DNA from: CAYJPA01 sp964371945
GTDB taxonomy: Bacteria > Chloroflexota > Chloroflexia > Thermomicrobiales > UBA6265
Length of the DNA: 64,000 bases
Assembly (NCBI GenBank): GCA_964371945.1
Contig: CAYJPA010000023.1
Span: 1-64,000 of the forward strand
Direction: 5' to 3'
Each line of letters begins with the position of its first letter. The first letter of the stretch is position 1. Position numbers and translations under genes: made by a program. The notes under the pieces were generated by a model. The model searched no databases and was not told the origin of the DNA. It worked only from the letters and a program-made list of their open reading frames with translations. Shown here piece by piece: positions 8,793 through 17,987 of this stretch.

Positions 8793-10868
8793 ATGATTCG
8801 ACGACGACAAACGAGGTCGATGCGGCGGTGGGTATCGACGCTGGTCGCAGCATCAACACTCATCGCTTTGTTTACCGCGCAATCCGGAGTGCTTGCGCGC
8901 CTGCAAGCGACTCTAGACTCGCTGTCCCCTGCCACTGGTCACGGTTCAGTCATCGCGCAAGGTGTCGCCGAAATGCCGGTCGACCCGATCGCGTGGCGCG
9001 TCGTGCTTGACAGCGCGGAGCCACTCGAAACGGCGCAGCCGGTTGAGCGCGCACTTGGCTTTGTGGTGGCGGAACCGGATGGAGTCCATGTTGTGGATGT
9101 CTCGGCCGGCACGCAGGAGCGATTGGCACCGGGAGAAGCCTCATATGTCAGCGAAGGCGACGTGCAAACGCGCGCCAGCCTGACCGATGCGACCACATCG
9201 TATCTCCGCGTCGCGCTCGTTGGAGAAGACGAGGCTCAGGACCCAGGAAGCGATGAGCTCGCCTTTGGCGGCGAGCCATTTGCGGCGCCAAGTGGGCAAC
9301 ACGACATCGATCTCGTTCGGGATGTGCTTGCCGCGGACGAGGAATCGCAGGTGGCCGGAGGCGACTATCCGGTGCTCGTGATCGCAACTGGAGGAGAGAT
9401 CCGGTTACGTGCCGGAGGTGAACCGGTCACGCTCCTCGATGGAGAAGCAGCCCAGTTCACAGGTGATCTCACGATCACTGGAGTACGGGCCGATTCCTCA
9501 TATGTGGCCGCCGTGATCGGTCCCGAGGTTCCAGTTCCGCCTCGAGCCTCTGGAACCATCACGATGGGTGTCTACGTTTGCCCCGCGGGAGTCGCCCCTG
9601 GCGATCTCGGCAACCCACTCGACACTGATGCAGTCGTCAACTGTGAAGCTGTGCCGGCTGGCGTGCCGACCACGTTGACCACGCCGGATGGCGATTCGTT
9701 GACGCTGGCTGACGCTGAAGAGGTCAGATCGGGCGTCTTTGCCTGGACTGCGCTTCCATTTGGCGAATATGTCTTCGAGGAAACGACAGATCTGCCGGCT
9801 GGAACCGGGAATCCCACCATCTACGACAGCGAGGGAACACTCTGGATAAATGGAGATGCCCCGATCGACGAATCCGTCCCCGATCTGCACGTTGATCTTT
9901 TTCTCTTCCAGACCGGCACCGGTTCGATCACTGTCACGTTCTACAACTGCCCCAGCGGTTGGTCACCCGATGGACTCGATCCGAGCGGTTGCGATGTCGT
10001 CACGGATGGAGTTGACGTCACGCTTACGAGCGGCGGCAACGGAGATCAGATGACCCTTGCGGATGCTCAATACGATGGTGATGCGTCATTTGTCTGGTCT
10101 GGTCTCGGAGTCAGCGAGAACTCGGACACGTTCTCCTCGGGTTACTACATCATCGAGGAAACAACGATGCCCGGGGGATTTAACGCGGTTGCGATGTCGG
10201 GCACGTACGTCTCCGATGGCGGCCAGGGGCTCGCCTACGTCAATCTCAATCCAGACGAACCCGATGCGCGGATCGCGATCATGAATTGGATCACCGCGAA
10301 TCCAGTGGGAACGATCACGCTCGACACCATCGTATGCCCGTCCGCGGAGAGCAACATGGAGTTTTGCACGCGCCAATTCGGACCAACCGGTGTTTCCGGT
10401 GTCTACATTCAGGACGACGGTGGCGAGAATGCTCCCTTGACCGAAGGAAATGCCCTGCAGGAGGGTGACGGTCCTTATGTTTGGGTAAATCTCCCGCTGG
10501 CTAGTTATTTCATGGACACCAGCGGTCTGACGCCGCCGGACGGCTATCAGATCATCGGCGCGGTGCTCACCCCAGACGGCGTCGGTGTCAGTTCAGGGAT
10601 TGTGATCGACGAGAACATCTCAATCGCGAACATCGTGATTTTGCTCGCACCGATCGAAGAAGAGACCACGCCTGTTTCGGGAGCGGATACGGACGAAGAT
10701 GGACTCGACGATGACGGCGAGGTCCAATTCGGAACGGATTCCACGAACCCGGATTCAGACAATGATTGCCATTTGGACGGAAATGAGATCGTCGCCGGGA
10801 CAGACCCGCTGGATGCGGCTTCGTTCCCCGAAGGCGACTGCGACATGATTGCCGATTCGGAGGGGTAA
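8793..10868 (+). CDS. secreted modular protein: three Cys-Pro repeats and TSP3-like calcium repeats
   Basis: A 691-residue exported protein. The ATG at 8793 follows GGAAGGGA; a basic n-region and hydrophobic segment form a signal peptide (about residues 12-35). Residues 45-250 look like a degenerate double beta-barrel (cupin-like, repeated GG-E-RL-G-A patterns). Three copies of a beta-domain of about 125 residues follow, opening with GTITMGVYVCPAG (about 254), GSITVTFYNCPSG (about 378) and GTITLDTIVCPSA (about 505), each with an LPFGEYVFEE-like turn as in SpaA/prealbumin-type folds. The C-terminus (about 630-685) has thrombospondin type 3-like Asp repeats (DTDEDGLDDDGE and NPDSDNDCHLDGNE), probably binding calcium. 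No LPxTG anchor is seen. Likely a surface or matrix protein. Confidence 0.7.
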   Translation: MIRRRQTRSMRRWVSTLVAASTLIALFTAQSGVLARLQATLDSLSPATGHGSVIAQGVAEMPVDPIAWRVVLDSAEPLETAQPVERALGFVVAEPDGVHVVDVSAGTQERLAPGEASYVSEGDVQTRASLTDATTSYLRVALVGEDEAQDPGSDELAFGGEPFAAPSGQHDIDLVRDVLAADEESQVAGGDYPVLVIATGGEIRLRAGGEPVTLLDGEAAQFTGDLTITGVRADSSYVAAVIGPEVPVPPRASGTITMGVYVCPAGVAPGDLGNPLDTDAVVNCEAVPAGVPTTLTTPDGDSLTLADAEEVRSGVFAWTALPFGEYVFEETTDLPAGTGNPTIYDSEGTLWINGDAPIDESVPDLHVDLFLFQTGTGSITVTFYNCPSGWSPDGLDPSGCDVVTDGVDVTLTSGGNGDQMTLADAQYDGDASFVWSGLGVSENSDTFSSGYYIIEETTMPGGFNAVAMSGTYVSDGGQGLAYVNLNPDEPDARIAIMNWITANPVGTITLDTIVCPSAESNMEFCTRQFGPTGVSGVYIQDDGGENAPLTEGNALQEGDGPYVWVNLPLASYFMDTSGLTPPDGYQIIGAVLTPDGVGVSSGIVIDENISIANIVILLAPIEEETTPVSGADTDEDGLDDDGEVQFGTDSTNPDSDNDCHLDGNEIVAGTDPLDAASFPEGDCDMIADSEG

Positions 10869-10940
10869 GGGCGTCAGCGGCACGCACACGTTTGCGTCGA
10901 CATTTGGCGACAGGTATGCGTGCGCGTCGGCCAAAGCCTC

Positions 10941-10976
10941 TACCACGGGAGCCCGCGGGTGGCTCCCCTACGGTAA
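10941..10976. repeat. small REP-like palindrome
   Basis: TACC and CGGTA outer ends flank a perfect inner stem GGGAGCC/GGCTCCC with a CGCGGGT loop, ending in CCCCTACGGTA. The same TACCG...CCCCTACGGTA layout recurs at 35270-35305, and CCCCTACG recurs at 153-160. It sits between convergent genes and could also act as a terminator. Confidence 0.5.
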
Positions 10977-11019
10977 TGTTCGCTTCCCTTCGTTTCTGAA
11001 TTGGACCAATGGGCGTCGG

Positions 11020-11427
11020 TTAGGCTTCGTCCCAGAAAACGCGACGGAATTCGGCGGTGTCGTAATAACCGACGATGCTGATGATTTTGTTCTCGGCGAC
11101 GCGGAAGACCGCCAATTGCTCCGAGATCAAATCCCGGCCAAGACGCTGGGAGAATTCGCGAACGACGAACTGAACCGCCGCCCGATCTTCGGTCGCGATG
11201 ACGTCGCTGACTTCCCAACGGGCCTGTGGATATGATGAAACGACCGAACCGAAATAGGCGACGATCTCTTCAGCCGGCCGGACCGGGGCGGAGTGCGGCA
11301 ACGCACGGAATGCAGCGTACTCGGCCAGCGTCGCATGAAGACGCCTGGGATCGCGCTCATCGATCGCGGCGAAAAATTCGCGAGCAAGCGTTTCCGCCAG
11401 GAACGGGCCCCGGAAGTGGTCGGTCAT
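11020..11427 (-). CDS. SnoaL-like / nuclear transport factor 2-fold protein
   Basis: A 135-residue protein with the cone-shaped alpha+beta barrel pattern of the SnoaL/NTF2 superfamily: an N-terminal helix (LAREFFAAIDERDPRRLHA) and strands ending in SIVGYYDTAEFR. Members are isomerases, hydrolases or ligand-binding proteins; the substrate cannot be assigned. It is followed on the same strand by two DinB-type genes, a possible stress or small-molecule group, though the spacing (29 bp to the next gene) is only weak evidence for an operon. Confidence 0.65.
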   Translation of the reverse strand: MTDHFRGPFLAETLAREFFAAIDERDPRRLHATLAEYAAFRALPHSAPVRPAEEIVAYFGSVVSSYPQARWEVSDVIATEDRAAVQFVVREFSQRLGRDLISEQLAVFRVAENKIISIVGYYDTAEFRRVFWDEA

Positions 11428-11456
11428 GATCGCTGGTCAATCGTGCGCATGGGCGC

Positions 11457-12062
11457 CTACGATTTTCGAAGCGAAACTGGCACAAGGCGGAGCAACTCAT
11501 CGAGATGCACTTGAGAAGCGGCGCTTACGCCGTCCCGTGCGCCGACTCGATCAAGTGTCAGATCGATCTCATACAACACATCGACATCGTGACTTGCCAG
11601 ATACTCTGCCAGACCTCGAATCTGCCAATCATGCTCGCGCCGGCTCGTTCCGACCCGGCTCCAAGCACTATCGGGCAGGCTGCGTAAGAGCGAGCACGTG
11701 CTCTGACGCAATCTCCGGAACTCCGCCATGATCGAAAGCGAGCTGAGCGCATTCTGCTCCGGCGATGCGGCCGCGGGCAGGCGATCAAGATCGGGATTGG
11801 TCTCCATCGCGATCAGATGCAGCTTCGGAAAGATTCGTAACTCCTCGTCACGGAGACGAACCAACAATTCGCGAACGCTTGGTTCGCCTCGCCGAAGAGA
11901 ACGTTCCAAGCGCGTGCGATCGTGAATCGGGGTGATCCAGCGCGACAGATGATTGATCGTAAAGTGCAGGCGGATGATCAGTGAATCGTTACTCAAATCG
12001 GATATTTTCACATCCGCGGCCGTCGAGTTGCTGAGGATTGGTTCGTGGGTCGCCGTTTGCAT
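11457..12062 (-). CDS. DinB-superfamily-like protein
   Basis: A 201-residue, probably cytoplasmic four-helix-bundle protein. The core LHFTINHLSRWITPIHD, VRELLVRLRDEELRIFPKL and the C-terminal HDWQIRGLAEYLASHDVD follow the DinB/YfiT layout, with histidines in positions used for metal binding in that superfamily. The family includes thiol transferases and metal-dependent enzymes of unknown substrate. It lies 75 bp from a second, clearer DinB gene on the same strand. Confidence 0.6.
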   Translation of the reverse strand: MQTATHEPILSNSTAADVKISDLSNDSLIIRLHFTINHLSRWITPIHDRTRLERSLRRGEPSVRELLVRLRDEELRIFPKLHLIAMETNPDLDRLPAAASPEQNALSSLSIMAEFRRLRQSTCSLLRSLPDSAWSRVGTSRREHDWQIRGLAEYLASHDVDVLYEIDLTLDRVGARDGVSAASQVHLDELLRLVPVSLRKS

Positions 12063-12137
12063 GTTTGCTGCACCCCACCGCGACGAGCCGCGGCGTTCAC
12101 ATCTGTTGCCGGGAAATCCGGCGCCGTTACTACCGGA

Positions 12138-12602
12138 TTATGCCGCCAATGCGTCTCGCACTTGCTGCAGGTGTTCCTGATCGTGATCGCAAATATGATC
12201 GGCGAGCCATTGCAATGTGACCTCGCCGTAGTATCCGTGCTCGCCCGCTCGAGTCCATGATTCCGGCGGCAAGGATCGCAAGAGGTCGACTGTATCCGTA
12301 CGAAGCCCTGAAAAACGCTCGAACGAATCGCTGGTATCTTGCCCGCGGTAATCGCGTTCGATCGACCAGAGCGAATCGTCAAAACCGGCAAGATAGGGAT
12401 GCTCTTCGGTGGAGGTCTTTCGAAGGCGCTCGATGAAGATCTCTTCCCAGTCGGCAAGGTGGGGGAGAATCTCCACGACACCCCAACCACCGTCGGATGC
12501 AGGACGGCTCAGCGCCTCGGGGCTATTATCGCCAAATATCGCGCGGCCCAGTTCCTCCGGGAAGACCTCAAGTGCAGAAATGATCGTCTCGGGTGACCGC
12601 AT
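12138..12602 (-). CDS. DinB family protein
   Basis: A 154-residue DinB_2-type four-helix bundle. The metal-binding histidines are recognisable in ILPHLADWE (helix 2) and in WLADHICDHDQEHLQQVRD (C-terminal helix). Relatives include bacillithiol- or mycothiol-dependent transferases, but no substrate is known here. I start it at ATG 12602 (MRSPETI); a GTG six codons upstream (12620) is possible but has its purine-rich stretch too close. The remains of a JAMM protease gene lie just upstream on the same strand. Confidence 0.75.
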   Translation of the reverse strand: MRSPETIISALEVFPEELGRAIFGDNSPEALSRPASDGGWGVVEILPHLADWEEIFIERLRKTSTEEHPYLAGFDDSLWSIERDYRGQDTSDSFERFSGLRTDTVDLLRSLPPESWTRAGEHGYYGEVTLQWLADHICDHDQEHLQQVRDALAA

Positions 12603-12766
12603 TGGGTTCGCCACAAGCACTCCACCGTTGTCAGGTACAAAAGAGATCGAAGCAAACTTACGTGCTCCCAGTCCGGCAGTAGCGCTTCGACTGGATCACA
12701 AGCATACAGGATAGGTGAACGGGCAGCGTCACACCGCTGAGCACGCTTCGCTTCCCAAATTGGAAC

Positions 12767-13178
12767 ACCCGTCAAAGCGACCTCGACCGAGATTATGACC
12801 TCTGGCGATTCGACCTGCCAAACACGAATCACCGGCTCCAGTCGTTCAAACGACACAATCGCTATCCAGACCCGTGGGTAGAAGCTTCTCGAAGATCAGT
12901 GCTCGATGTCATCGCCGGCCATTTTGGATGACTGTGAACGATCGCGCCGAGCTGCCAGCCGCATCGTTCAAATTTGTGCAATGCAGCAACAACCTGAAGC
13001 GGATCCAAGGCGAATCTGGTAGTTGAGTGATCAACATTGTCGCCAGGGAAGAGCGACTTAACTAGAGACGCCCGCTTGGGTCCGAAGCGAGCAGACCGCA
13101 AGATTTGTACGGATGACCGCTTCGGAGGTACCGAATCGCCTGAACGAGGGTGGGTTTATCGATCGAGAGCAGATTCAC
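12767..13178 (-). pseudogene. JAB/MPN (JAMM) metalloprotease, decayed
   Basis: Three reading-frame pieces in order make one JAMM domain: an N-terminal piece with PYKSCGLLASDPSGRL (13178 to about 13045), a middle piece with LFPGDNVDH, WQLGAIVHSH and PAMTSSTDLREA (to about 12880), and a C-terminal piece SYPRVWIAIVSFERLEPVIR (to about 12767). The zinc motif H-x-H-x10-D is intact. The catalytic glutamate of the family pattern P-N-E-x-C-G-L-L is lysine here (AAA for GAA). Frameshifts lie near 13049 (CTCTAGTTAAG) and near 12881 (TCTAC for TCTTAC). Both the fragmentation and the Glu-to-Lys change point to an inactive gene. The 3' limit is uncertain. Confidence 0.75.
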
Positions 13179-13290
13179 TTCACCGCGCACTACGTGTGCT
13201 CCCCATGCCCAGGAACGGCCAGGACCGAGGATCGCCTACTGTACAATCAAGCTCCGGAGATCCGCTGAATTCGTATTCTGGAGTAGACCA

Positions 13291-14895
13291 TTGTTCAACG
13301 TTCGCTTCAGTTCGCGATTCAGGCTCATCCTTTGTTTGATCGTCGTCTCCGCCGCCGTGAGTATCTCAGGCAATGGAAATGCCGCGACTCCCGGCCCGGG
13401 GGATGCCAATCCCGAGCTCTATGCACCGGTCCTCGCAGCGCAACGAGATGCTATCTACGCGCAAACGGAGGGCGATTTTTCGCGCTTCCAAATCGATGCC
13501 ACCTTCTTCCCAGCGACAGAGCTCGAGCTTGCAATGATCGAAGGCGGGGTGGATTTGCGGTTCGTCAACCAAACTCCAGATGAACTCGACGAGCTTTATC
13601 TTCGGCTGTACGCCAATGTCGACGAGTACGATACAGGCGCCATGTCGATCGACTCGGCTACCGCCGCGGGCGAGGAGCTCGAGACTGAGCTCTCGGTGGC
13701 CGGCACTCTTGTGACGATCGCGCTCCCCGAAGCGGTCGGTCCAGGCGAAGCCGTCGATCTCGAGTACACCTTTACGACGATCATTCCAACCGATCCGCTC
13801 GGCAGCTATGGCATGTTCAGTTACGACGCGGCGAGCGGAACCTATGCGCTGGCGCACTGGCAGCCGCTACTTGCGGGTTACGACCGCGAGATTGGATGGT
13901 TGCTCGATCCGCCGAGCAATTTCGGCGACCCTGTTTTCACGAACACCGCGCTGTTCGACGTCACGCTGACGGCGCCATCGGAATTCACATTCGTCACCAC
14001 CGGCAGCGCCGCGGGGTCGGACCCGACGAACAATGACACGACGACGCACCGCTTTGTCACGGGTCCGGTTCGCGATTTCGTGATGGCCGCCGATACCGAT
14101 TTTGAAGTCGAGAGCGTGAAAATCGGGGACACAACGGTGAGTTCGTACTTCGAGCCGGGAAGCGTGGATGGCGGACTGGAGGTGTTGACCGCGGCCGCGC
14201 AGTCGCTCGAGGTCTATAACCGGCTGATTGGAGCGTATCCATTTGAGGAGATGGACCTTGTCCAAATCGATCTTGGGAATGGTGCGGGAGGGGTCGAGTT
14301 TCCGCAGCTTATGTTCATTGGCTCCGACTACTACGTGAGCGACGGGGGCAGCGTCATTCCCCATTTTCTCGAGTATATCGTTGCCCACGAAGTAGGGCAC
14401 CAATGGTGGTACGCGCTCGTCGGCAATAACCAGTATCTCCATGCGTTCACGGACGAGGGAATCACGAACTATCTGACGACGGTCTATTTTGGAGAGGTCT
14501 ACGGCGCGGCGGCGATGGACGAGCAAGTCAATTTCAACCTCAAGGCGTCATATTTTTCATTGCTCTTCAATGATGGTGACCAGATCATCGATCAGCCGAC
14601 AGACGATTTCCCGTCGCAGCGCTCGTACGGCACGATCATCTACGGAAAGGCCGCGCTCGGTTTTGGCGCGATTCATGAGACGATTGGCGACGACGCATTT
14701 TTTGACGCTTTGCGATCCTACGCGAAGGAGTTCCGTTTCGATGTCGCACTACCTGAAGATCTGAAGGCCGCGTTTGAGGAATCGTCCGGTCAGAATCTGG
14801 ACGAATTCTGGCGCCATTGGTTCGAGGCCGCCGAGGGCAGGGAAGAGTTCGATGCAGCGGACATGGCGAATCTCCTGAAGGAGATCGGGCGATAA
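13291..14895 (+). CDS. exported M1 family zinc aminopeptidase
   Basis: A 534-residue M1 (gluzincin) metallopeptidase. Zinc ligands are His366 and His370 in HEVGHQWW and Glu389, exactly 18 residues after the HExxH. The M1 substrate motif appears as GGVEFP (333-338), a variant of GAMEN/GGMEYP. The N-terminal half is the beta-saddle domain. The protein is exported: FRLILCLIVVSAAVSISG is a signal peptide. I choose a TTG start at 13291, with TGGAG seven bases before it, because the longer frame lacks a site and would put a polar stretch before the signal. The C-terminal HEAT-like domain of large M1 enzymes is short. A transferase gene follows 17 bases after the stop. Confidence 0.85.
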   Translation: MFNVRFSSRFRLILCLIVVSAAVSISGNGNAATPGPGDANPELYAPVLAAQRDAIYAQTEGDFSRFQIDATFFPATELELAMIEGGVDLRFVNQTPDELDELYLRLYANVDEYDTGAMSIDSATAAGEELETELSVAGTLVTIALPEAVGPGEAVDLEYTFTTIIPTDPLGSYGMFSYDAASGTYALAHWQPLLAGYDREIGWLLDPPSNFGDPVFTNTALFDVTLTAPSEFTFVTTGSAAGSDPTNNDTTTHRFVTGPVRDFVMAADTDFEVESVKIGDTTVSSYFEPGSVDGGLEVLTAAAQSLEVYNRLIGAYPFEEMDLVQIDLGNGAGGVEFPQLMFIGSDYYVSDGGSVIPHFLEYIVAHEVGHQWWYALVGNNQYLHAFTDEGITNYLTTVYFGEVYGAAAMDEQVNFNLKASYFSLLFNDGDQIIDQPTDDFPSQRSYGTIIYGKAALGFGAIHETIGDDAFFDALRSYAKEFRFDVALPEDLKAAFEESSGQNLDEFWRHWFEAAEGREEFDAADMANLLKEIGR

Positions 14896-14912
14896 CGGGA
14901 CGGGAAGCGGCG

Positions 14913-16106
14913 ATGAAAGCGCGTTCCCGGCGTGCCGCCGGAACGGCCACGAATGCGCCAGGATCGATTATCTGGCAAGCACTCCTGATCGCGGGCGCGA
15001 CCCGCTTGGTGCTCTTCCTTGTCACCTGGTTGTCGCTTCGCGCTTTTCCCAGATTCGCCTCATATCCCGAACAGTTGCCTGACAGCTTTTTGCCCGAGCA
15101 TCCGTTCCTCGATGGTTGGGCGCGGTGGGATGCCGCGCATTATGTCGCCGTCGCTCAGCTTGGTTACGGTGATCCGGCGAGCCCAAGTCCACACGGGGGT
15201 CTCGGGTTCTTTCCACTCTATCCGTTGCTCATGCGCGCATTCGTCACGGCGACCGGGTTCGACAAAACGGCCGGCGCGTACGCGGCTGCCGGTATTGTGA
15301 TTTCCAATGTCTGTTTTTTTGCGGCGATTGCGCTGCTGGCGAAGATCGCGTTGGAAGTCGCGGGCGAGCGAGCGGCGCTGAACGCGGTGCTGCTCTTTTG
15401 CGTCGCGCCGTTTGGTTTCTTCTTCAACGCGGCCTACTCGGAATCACTATTCCTCCTGATCGTGCTGTCGGCGCTCTGGTTTGGACGGAAGGGGCAATGG
15501 TGGGCCGCGGGCGCGATGGCCGCGCTTGGATCCGCGACGCGGCTGGTCGGATTAGCGATCGGACCAGCGTTGCTCTTCCTCGCCTACAAGCGAGGAGCGA
15601 AGCCCCGCGATCTGCTCGCTATCATGTTGCTGTCACCGTCTGGATTGGTTGCGTTCTTCATTTACTGTGCGGTCAAGTTCGACGATCTTTTCGCCTACTT
15701 CGATGCTCAATCGGAATGGGGCGGTTGGAGAGAGCATGTTTGGGATTATGTCGAATTGTTCGTGATTCACCCAAAGGACGCGATCGGCGCCGATAGTCGC
15801 CATTTGATCATCTTGCTCAACGTTGCGTTGCTGGCGCTCTTCCTCGCGTTTCTGCCGACGGTTTGGAAGAGGCTCGATCCGGGTACCGCGATGCTGACGA
15901 CTTTGCTCGTCATCGGTCAAGGCGCGATCACTTGGGTATCGCTCGGCCGCTACCTGATGCCGGCGGTCGGCGTTTTCATCGCCGGTGGCATATTGCTGGT
16001 CCATCCTAAGCTGGCCGGCTGGCCGCGAGACACGATCGTGGCCGGCAGCGCGATTTTGTTGAGCGCGTTGACCGTGCTCTACGCCCATGGATTCTGGGTC
16101 GTGTGA
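14913..16106 (+). CDS. PIG-V-like mannosyltransferase family membrane protein
   Basis: A 397-residue polytopic membrane protein, with about nine to eleven helices, of the GT-C/PIG-V type. The first loop carries FLDGWARWDAAHYVAVAQLGY, the WDxxHY signature of this group (probable catalytic Asp), followed by GFFPLYPLLMR, also characteristic; NAAYSESLF resembles the PIG-V PAxxFxSAxYSE motif. The likely role is transfer of mannose from a polyprenyl-phosphate donor to a lipid or protein at the outer face of the membrane. GGGAAGCGG precedes ATG 14913; the gene follows the M1 peptidase by 17 bp, so the two are probably co-transcribed. Confidence 0.75.
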   Translation: MKARSRRAAGTATNAPGSIIWQALLIAGATRLVLFLVTWLSLRAFPRFASYPEQLPDSFLPEHPFLDGWARWDAAHYVAVAQLGYGDPASPSPHGGLGFFPLYPLLMRAFVTATGFDKTAGAYAAAGIVISNVCFFAAIALLAKIALEVAGERAALNAVLLFCVAPFGFFFNAAYSESLFLLIVLSALWFGRKGQWWAAGAMAALGSATRLVGLAIGPALLFLAYKRGAKPRDLLAIMLLSPSGLVAFFIYCAVKFDDLFAYFDAQSEWGGWREHVWDYVELFVIHPKDAIGADSRHLIILLNVALLALFLAFLPTVWKRLDPGTAMLTTLLVIGQGAITWVSLGRYLMPAVGVFIAGGILLVHPKLAGWPRDTIVAGSAILLSALTVLYAHGFWVV

Positions 16107-16110
16107 GCGC

Positions 16111-17355
16111 TCACCCGCCTTCTTCAGGCGGCTTGACGTTCCGGAACATCTTGAGAAGCAGAAGATCGTAGGTCGCTTTCAGGGCGCCGCCGATCAGTAG
16201 GGGCCAGCCAAACGGGGTCAAGCTCAACATCCATCCGGCGATCGATGGTCCCGCGGCCGCCGCGAGGGATCGCGGCACATTGGTGACGCTGGCGGCCGCC
16301 GGGCGCTCCTCGGGAGTCACCACCGCCATGACGTACGACGTACGAGCCGGGACATCCATCGAGGAGAAGAGACCGCGGAGCAGCAGCGTGGCGATCGCAA
16401 ACGGCAGTGACGGCATGAACGGGGTCAGCATCAAGAAGACGTTGGCCGGGATGTGGGTGTAGACCATGGTCCGAACCAAACCGATCTTGTTCGCGACTCG
16501 CGGCGCGGCGAGCTGCGAAAAGGCAGAGAGGAGCCCGGTCCAGAAGAAGATTGTGCCGGTGGTCGCGACAGAGAGATCGAAGCGCTGGAAGAGCCAGAGC
16601 GCGAGCATCGATTGCACGACGAACCCACCGGCAAACGAGTCGAGACTGAAGAGCGCGGCGAGTTTGTAAACGATGGGTTTTGACGGACCGAGCGGAGCAG
16701 AAGCGTCTTTGCGCGCGGGCTCGATTGCGGGCGAGAGGGATTTGTAGAGCCAAAGCGTGACCAATCCCAATGCGGCATAAAGCAGGAACATCAAATCGAG
16801 CGCCCGCGGGAGCGAAATGGACGAGATTCGCGCCAGGTACTCAGGAAGACCTGAAATGAGTGATCCGAAGGCGGCGAGCAGCGACCCCACCAGGCTGTAG
16901 CGAGCGTAGAGCGCGGTTCGGGAAGACGCCGCAATAGTCCGCGGCAGCAACGCCTGCTCGGTTGGCAGGAAGATGCTGACATGGCCGGCCGAGGGATTGA
17001 GCGTTCCGATGAAGGCAACCACGAGCAGCGGCCAAAAATCGGACGCGACCGCAAATCCAATTCCCGTGGCTGCCATCAACACAGACGCTCGCAGCAGCAG
17101 CGCCCGCCGTCCCATGCGGTAGGCGACCAAACCAACGAGCATTGTCAGCGCGGCTGAACCGACCAGCGTCGCGGTTACGACCAACCCAATTCTGGCTGTG
17201 CTCAATCCGAGCGTGGTGAGATGAAGCGGCAGGAGAACGCTGACAAACCCGTCGCCGAAGGCGCGAACCGCTCGAGTACGCAACAAAACCGCGGCGTCGC
17301 CGGAAGCTCCCTCTGGCAACCACCGCCAGCGCTGGGTCGCAGAATGATCGGTCAT
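16111..17355 (-). CDS. MFS transporter
   Basis: A 414-residue major facilitator superfamily protein with about 12 transmembrane helices and the loop 2-3 motif as AYRMGRRALLL. A basic cytoplasmic loop lies between helices 6 and 7 (IEPARKDASAP). The substrate is not evident; sequences such as PARTSYVMAVVTPEERPAAAS resemble drug or uncharacterised efflux branches. I start it at ATG 17355 (MTDHSATQRW), but no good ribosome-binding site precedes it. The same frame is open upstream for a further 105 codons that encode a YtkA/FixH-like domain. Confidence 0.75.
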   Translation of the reverse strand: MTDHSATQRWRWLPEGASGDAAVLLRTRAVRAFGDGFVSVLLPLHLTTLGLSTARIGLVVTATLVGSAALTMLVGLVAYRMGRRALLLRASVLMAATGIGFAVASDFWPLLVVAFIGTLNPSAGHVSIFLPTEQALLPRTIAASSRTALYARYSLVGSLLAAFGSLISGLPEYLARISSISLPRALDLMFLLYAALGLVTLWLYKSLSPAIEPARKDASAPLGPSKPIVYKLAALFSLDSFAGGFVVQSMLALWLFQRFDLSVATTGTIFFWTGLLSAFSQLAAPRVANKIGLVRTMVYTHIPANVFLMLTPFMPSLPFAIATLLLRGLFSSMDVPARTSYVMAVVTPEERPAAASVTNVPRSLAAAAGPSIAGWMLSLTPFGWPLLIGGALKATYDLLLLKMFRNVKPPEEGG

Positions 17356-17904
17356 CGGGGCATGGTATCCGAGATCGGAACGCTGCTCGCCGATGCCCTT
17401 CAACGAGACGGAAAGGATGAGGGTCGTGGTGAATTCGCCCGGCCGGCTGACCTGAATTTCGGTTCGCCAGCGGCAGCCCATCCCCATCCCGACTTTGACG
17501 CCGAGATAGCGGCCGTCTCGATCATGAACAGGTTTGCGCGCGAAGCCACCGTGGTCCATCTCGAGGTGGCGATTGATCAGCGTGACCGTTGCGTCGTCTA
17601 CTGTACGGCCGTGTTCGCCAACAATCTGAACCACGATGTTTTGTGGGGCGGCGCGATCCGAACTCAGCATGAGCGTGACGGTCAGCCCATTTCCGGCGGC
17701 CGGCGTTCAGATTCCTATCGATTGGCGCTCCACCGTGCCGGTATCAACCCCGCCCGGCTCAGGTGTTCCGGTCAGGAAACACCGCGGTGTGGGGGTTCCG
17801 GGAGCAAACGCGCCAAACGAGATCCCGCTCAGCGCGACCCAACCAGCGATGATCGCCACCGCCGCCAGCGCCTATGTCAAGCGGTTTTGGCAGAACTGAC
17901 GCAT
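17356..17904 (-). pseudogene. YtkA/FixH-like exported protein, nonsense-mutated, reading into the MFS gene
   Basis: Starting at ATG 17904 (CTGGAG seven bases upstream) the frame encodes a signal-like segment (ALAAVAIIAGWVALSGI) and a beta domain of YtkA/FixH type (TPAAGNGLTVTLML, then IVVQIVGEHGRTVDDATVTL, MDHGG, GRYLGVKVGMGM). Two in-frame stops break it: a TAG directly after MRQFCQNRLT and a TGA in RQSIGI-stop-TPAAG. There is no stop between the domain and the MFS start, so the domain runs in frame into the transporter. YtkA domains often accompany copper proteins. It is probably dead as an exported protein. Confidence 0.65.
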
Positions 17905-17987
17905 AGATCGTCTCCAGCAAGGGAATCAGGAGTCGTCCTCCTGCTTCCGCTAACCTGGAGACGCCGGTTTGGATCAATCGGGCTGGA

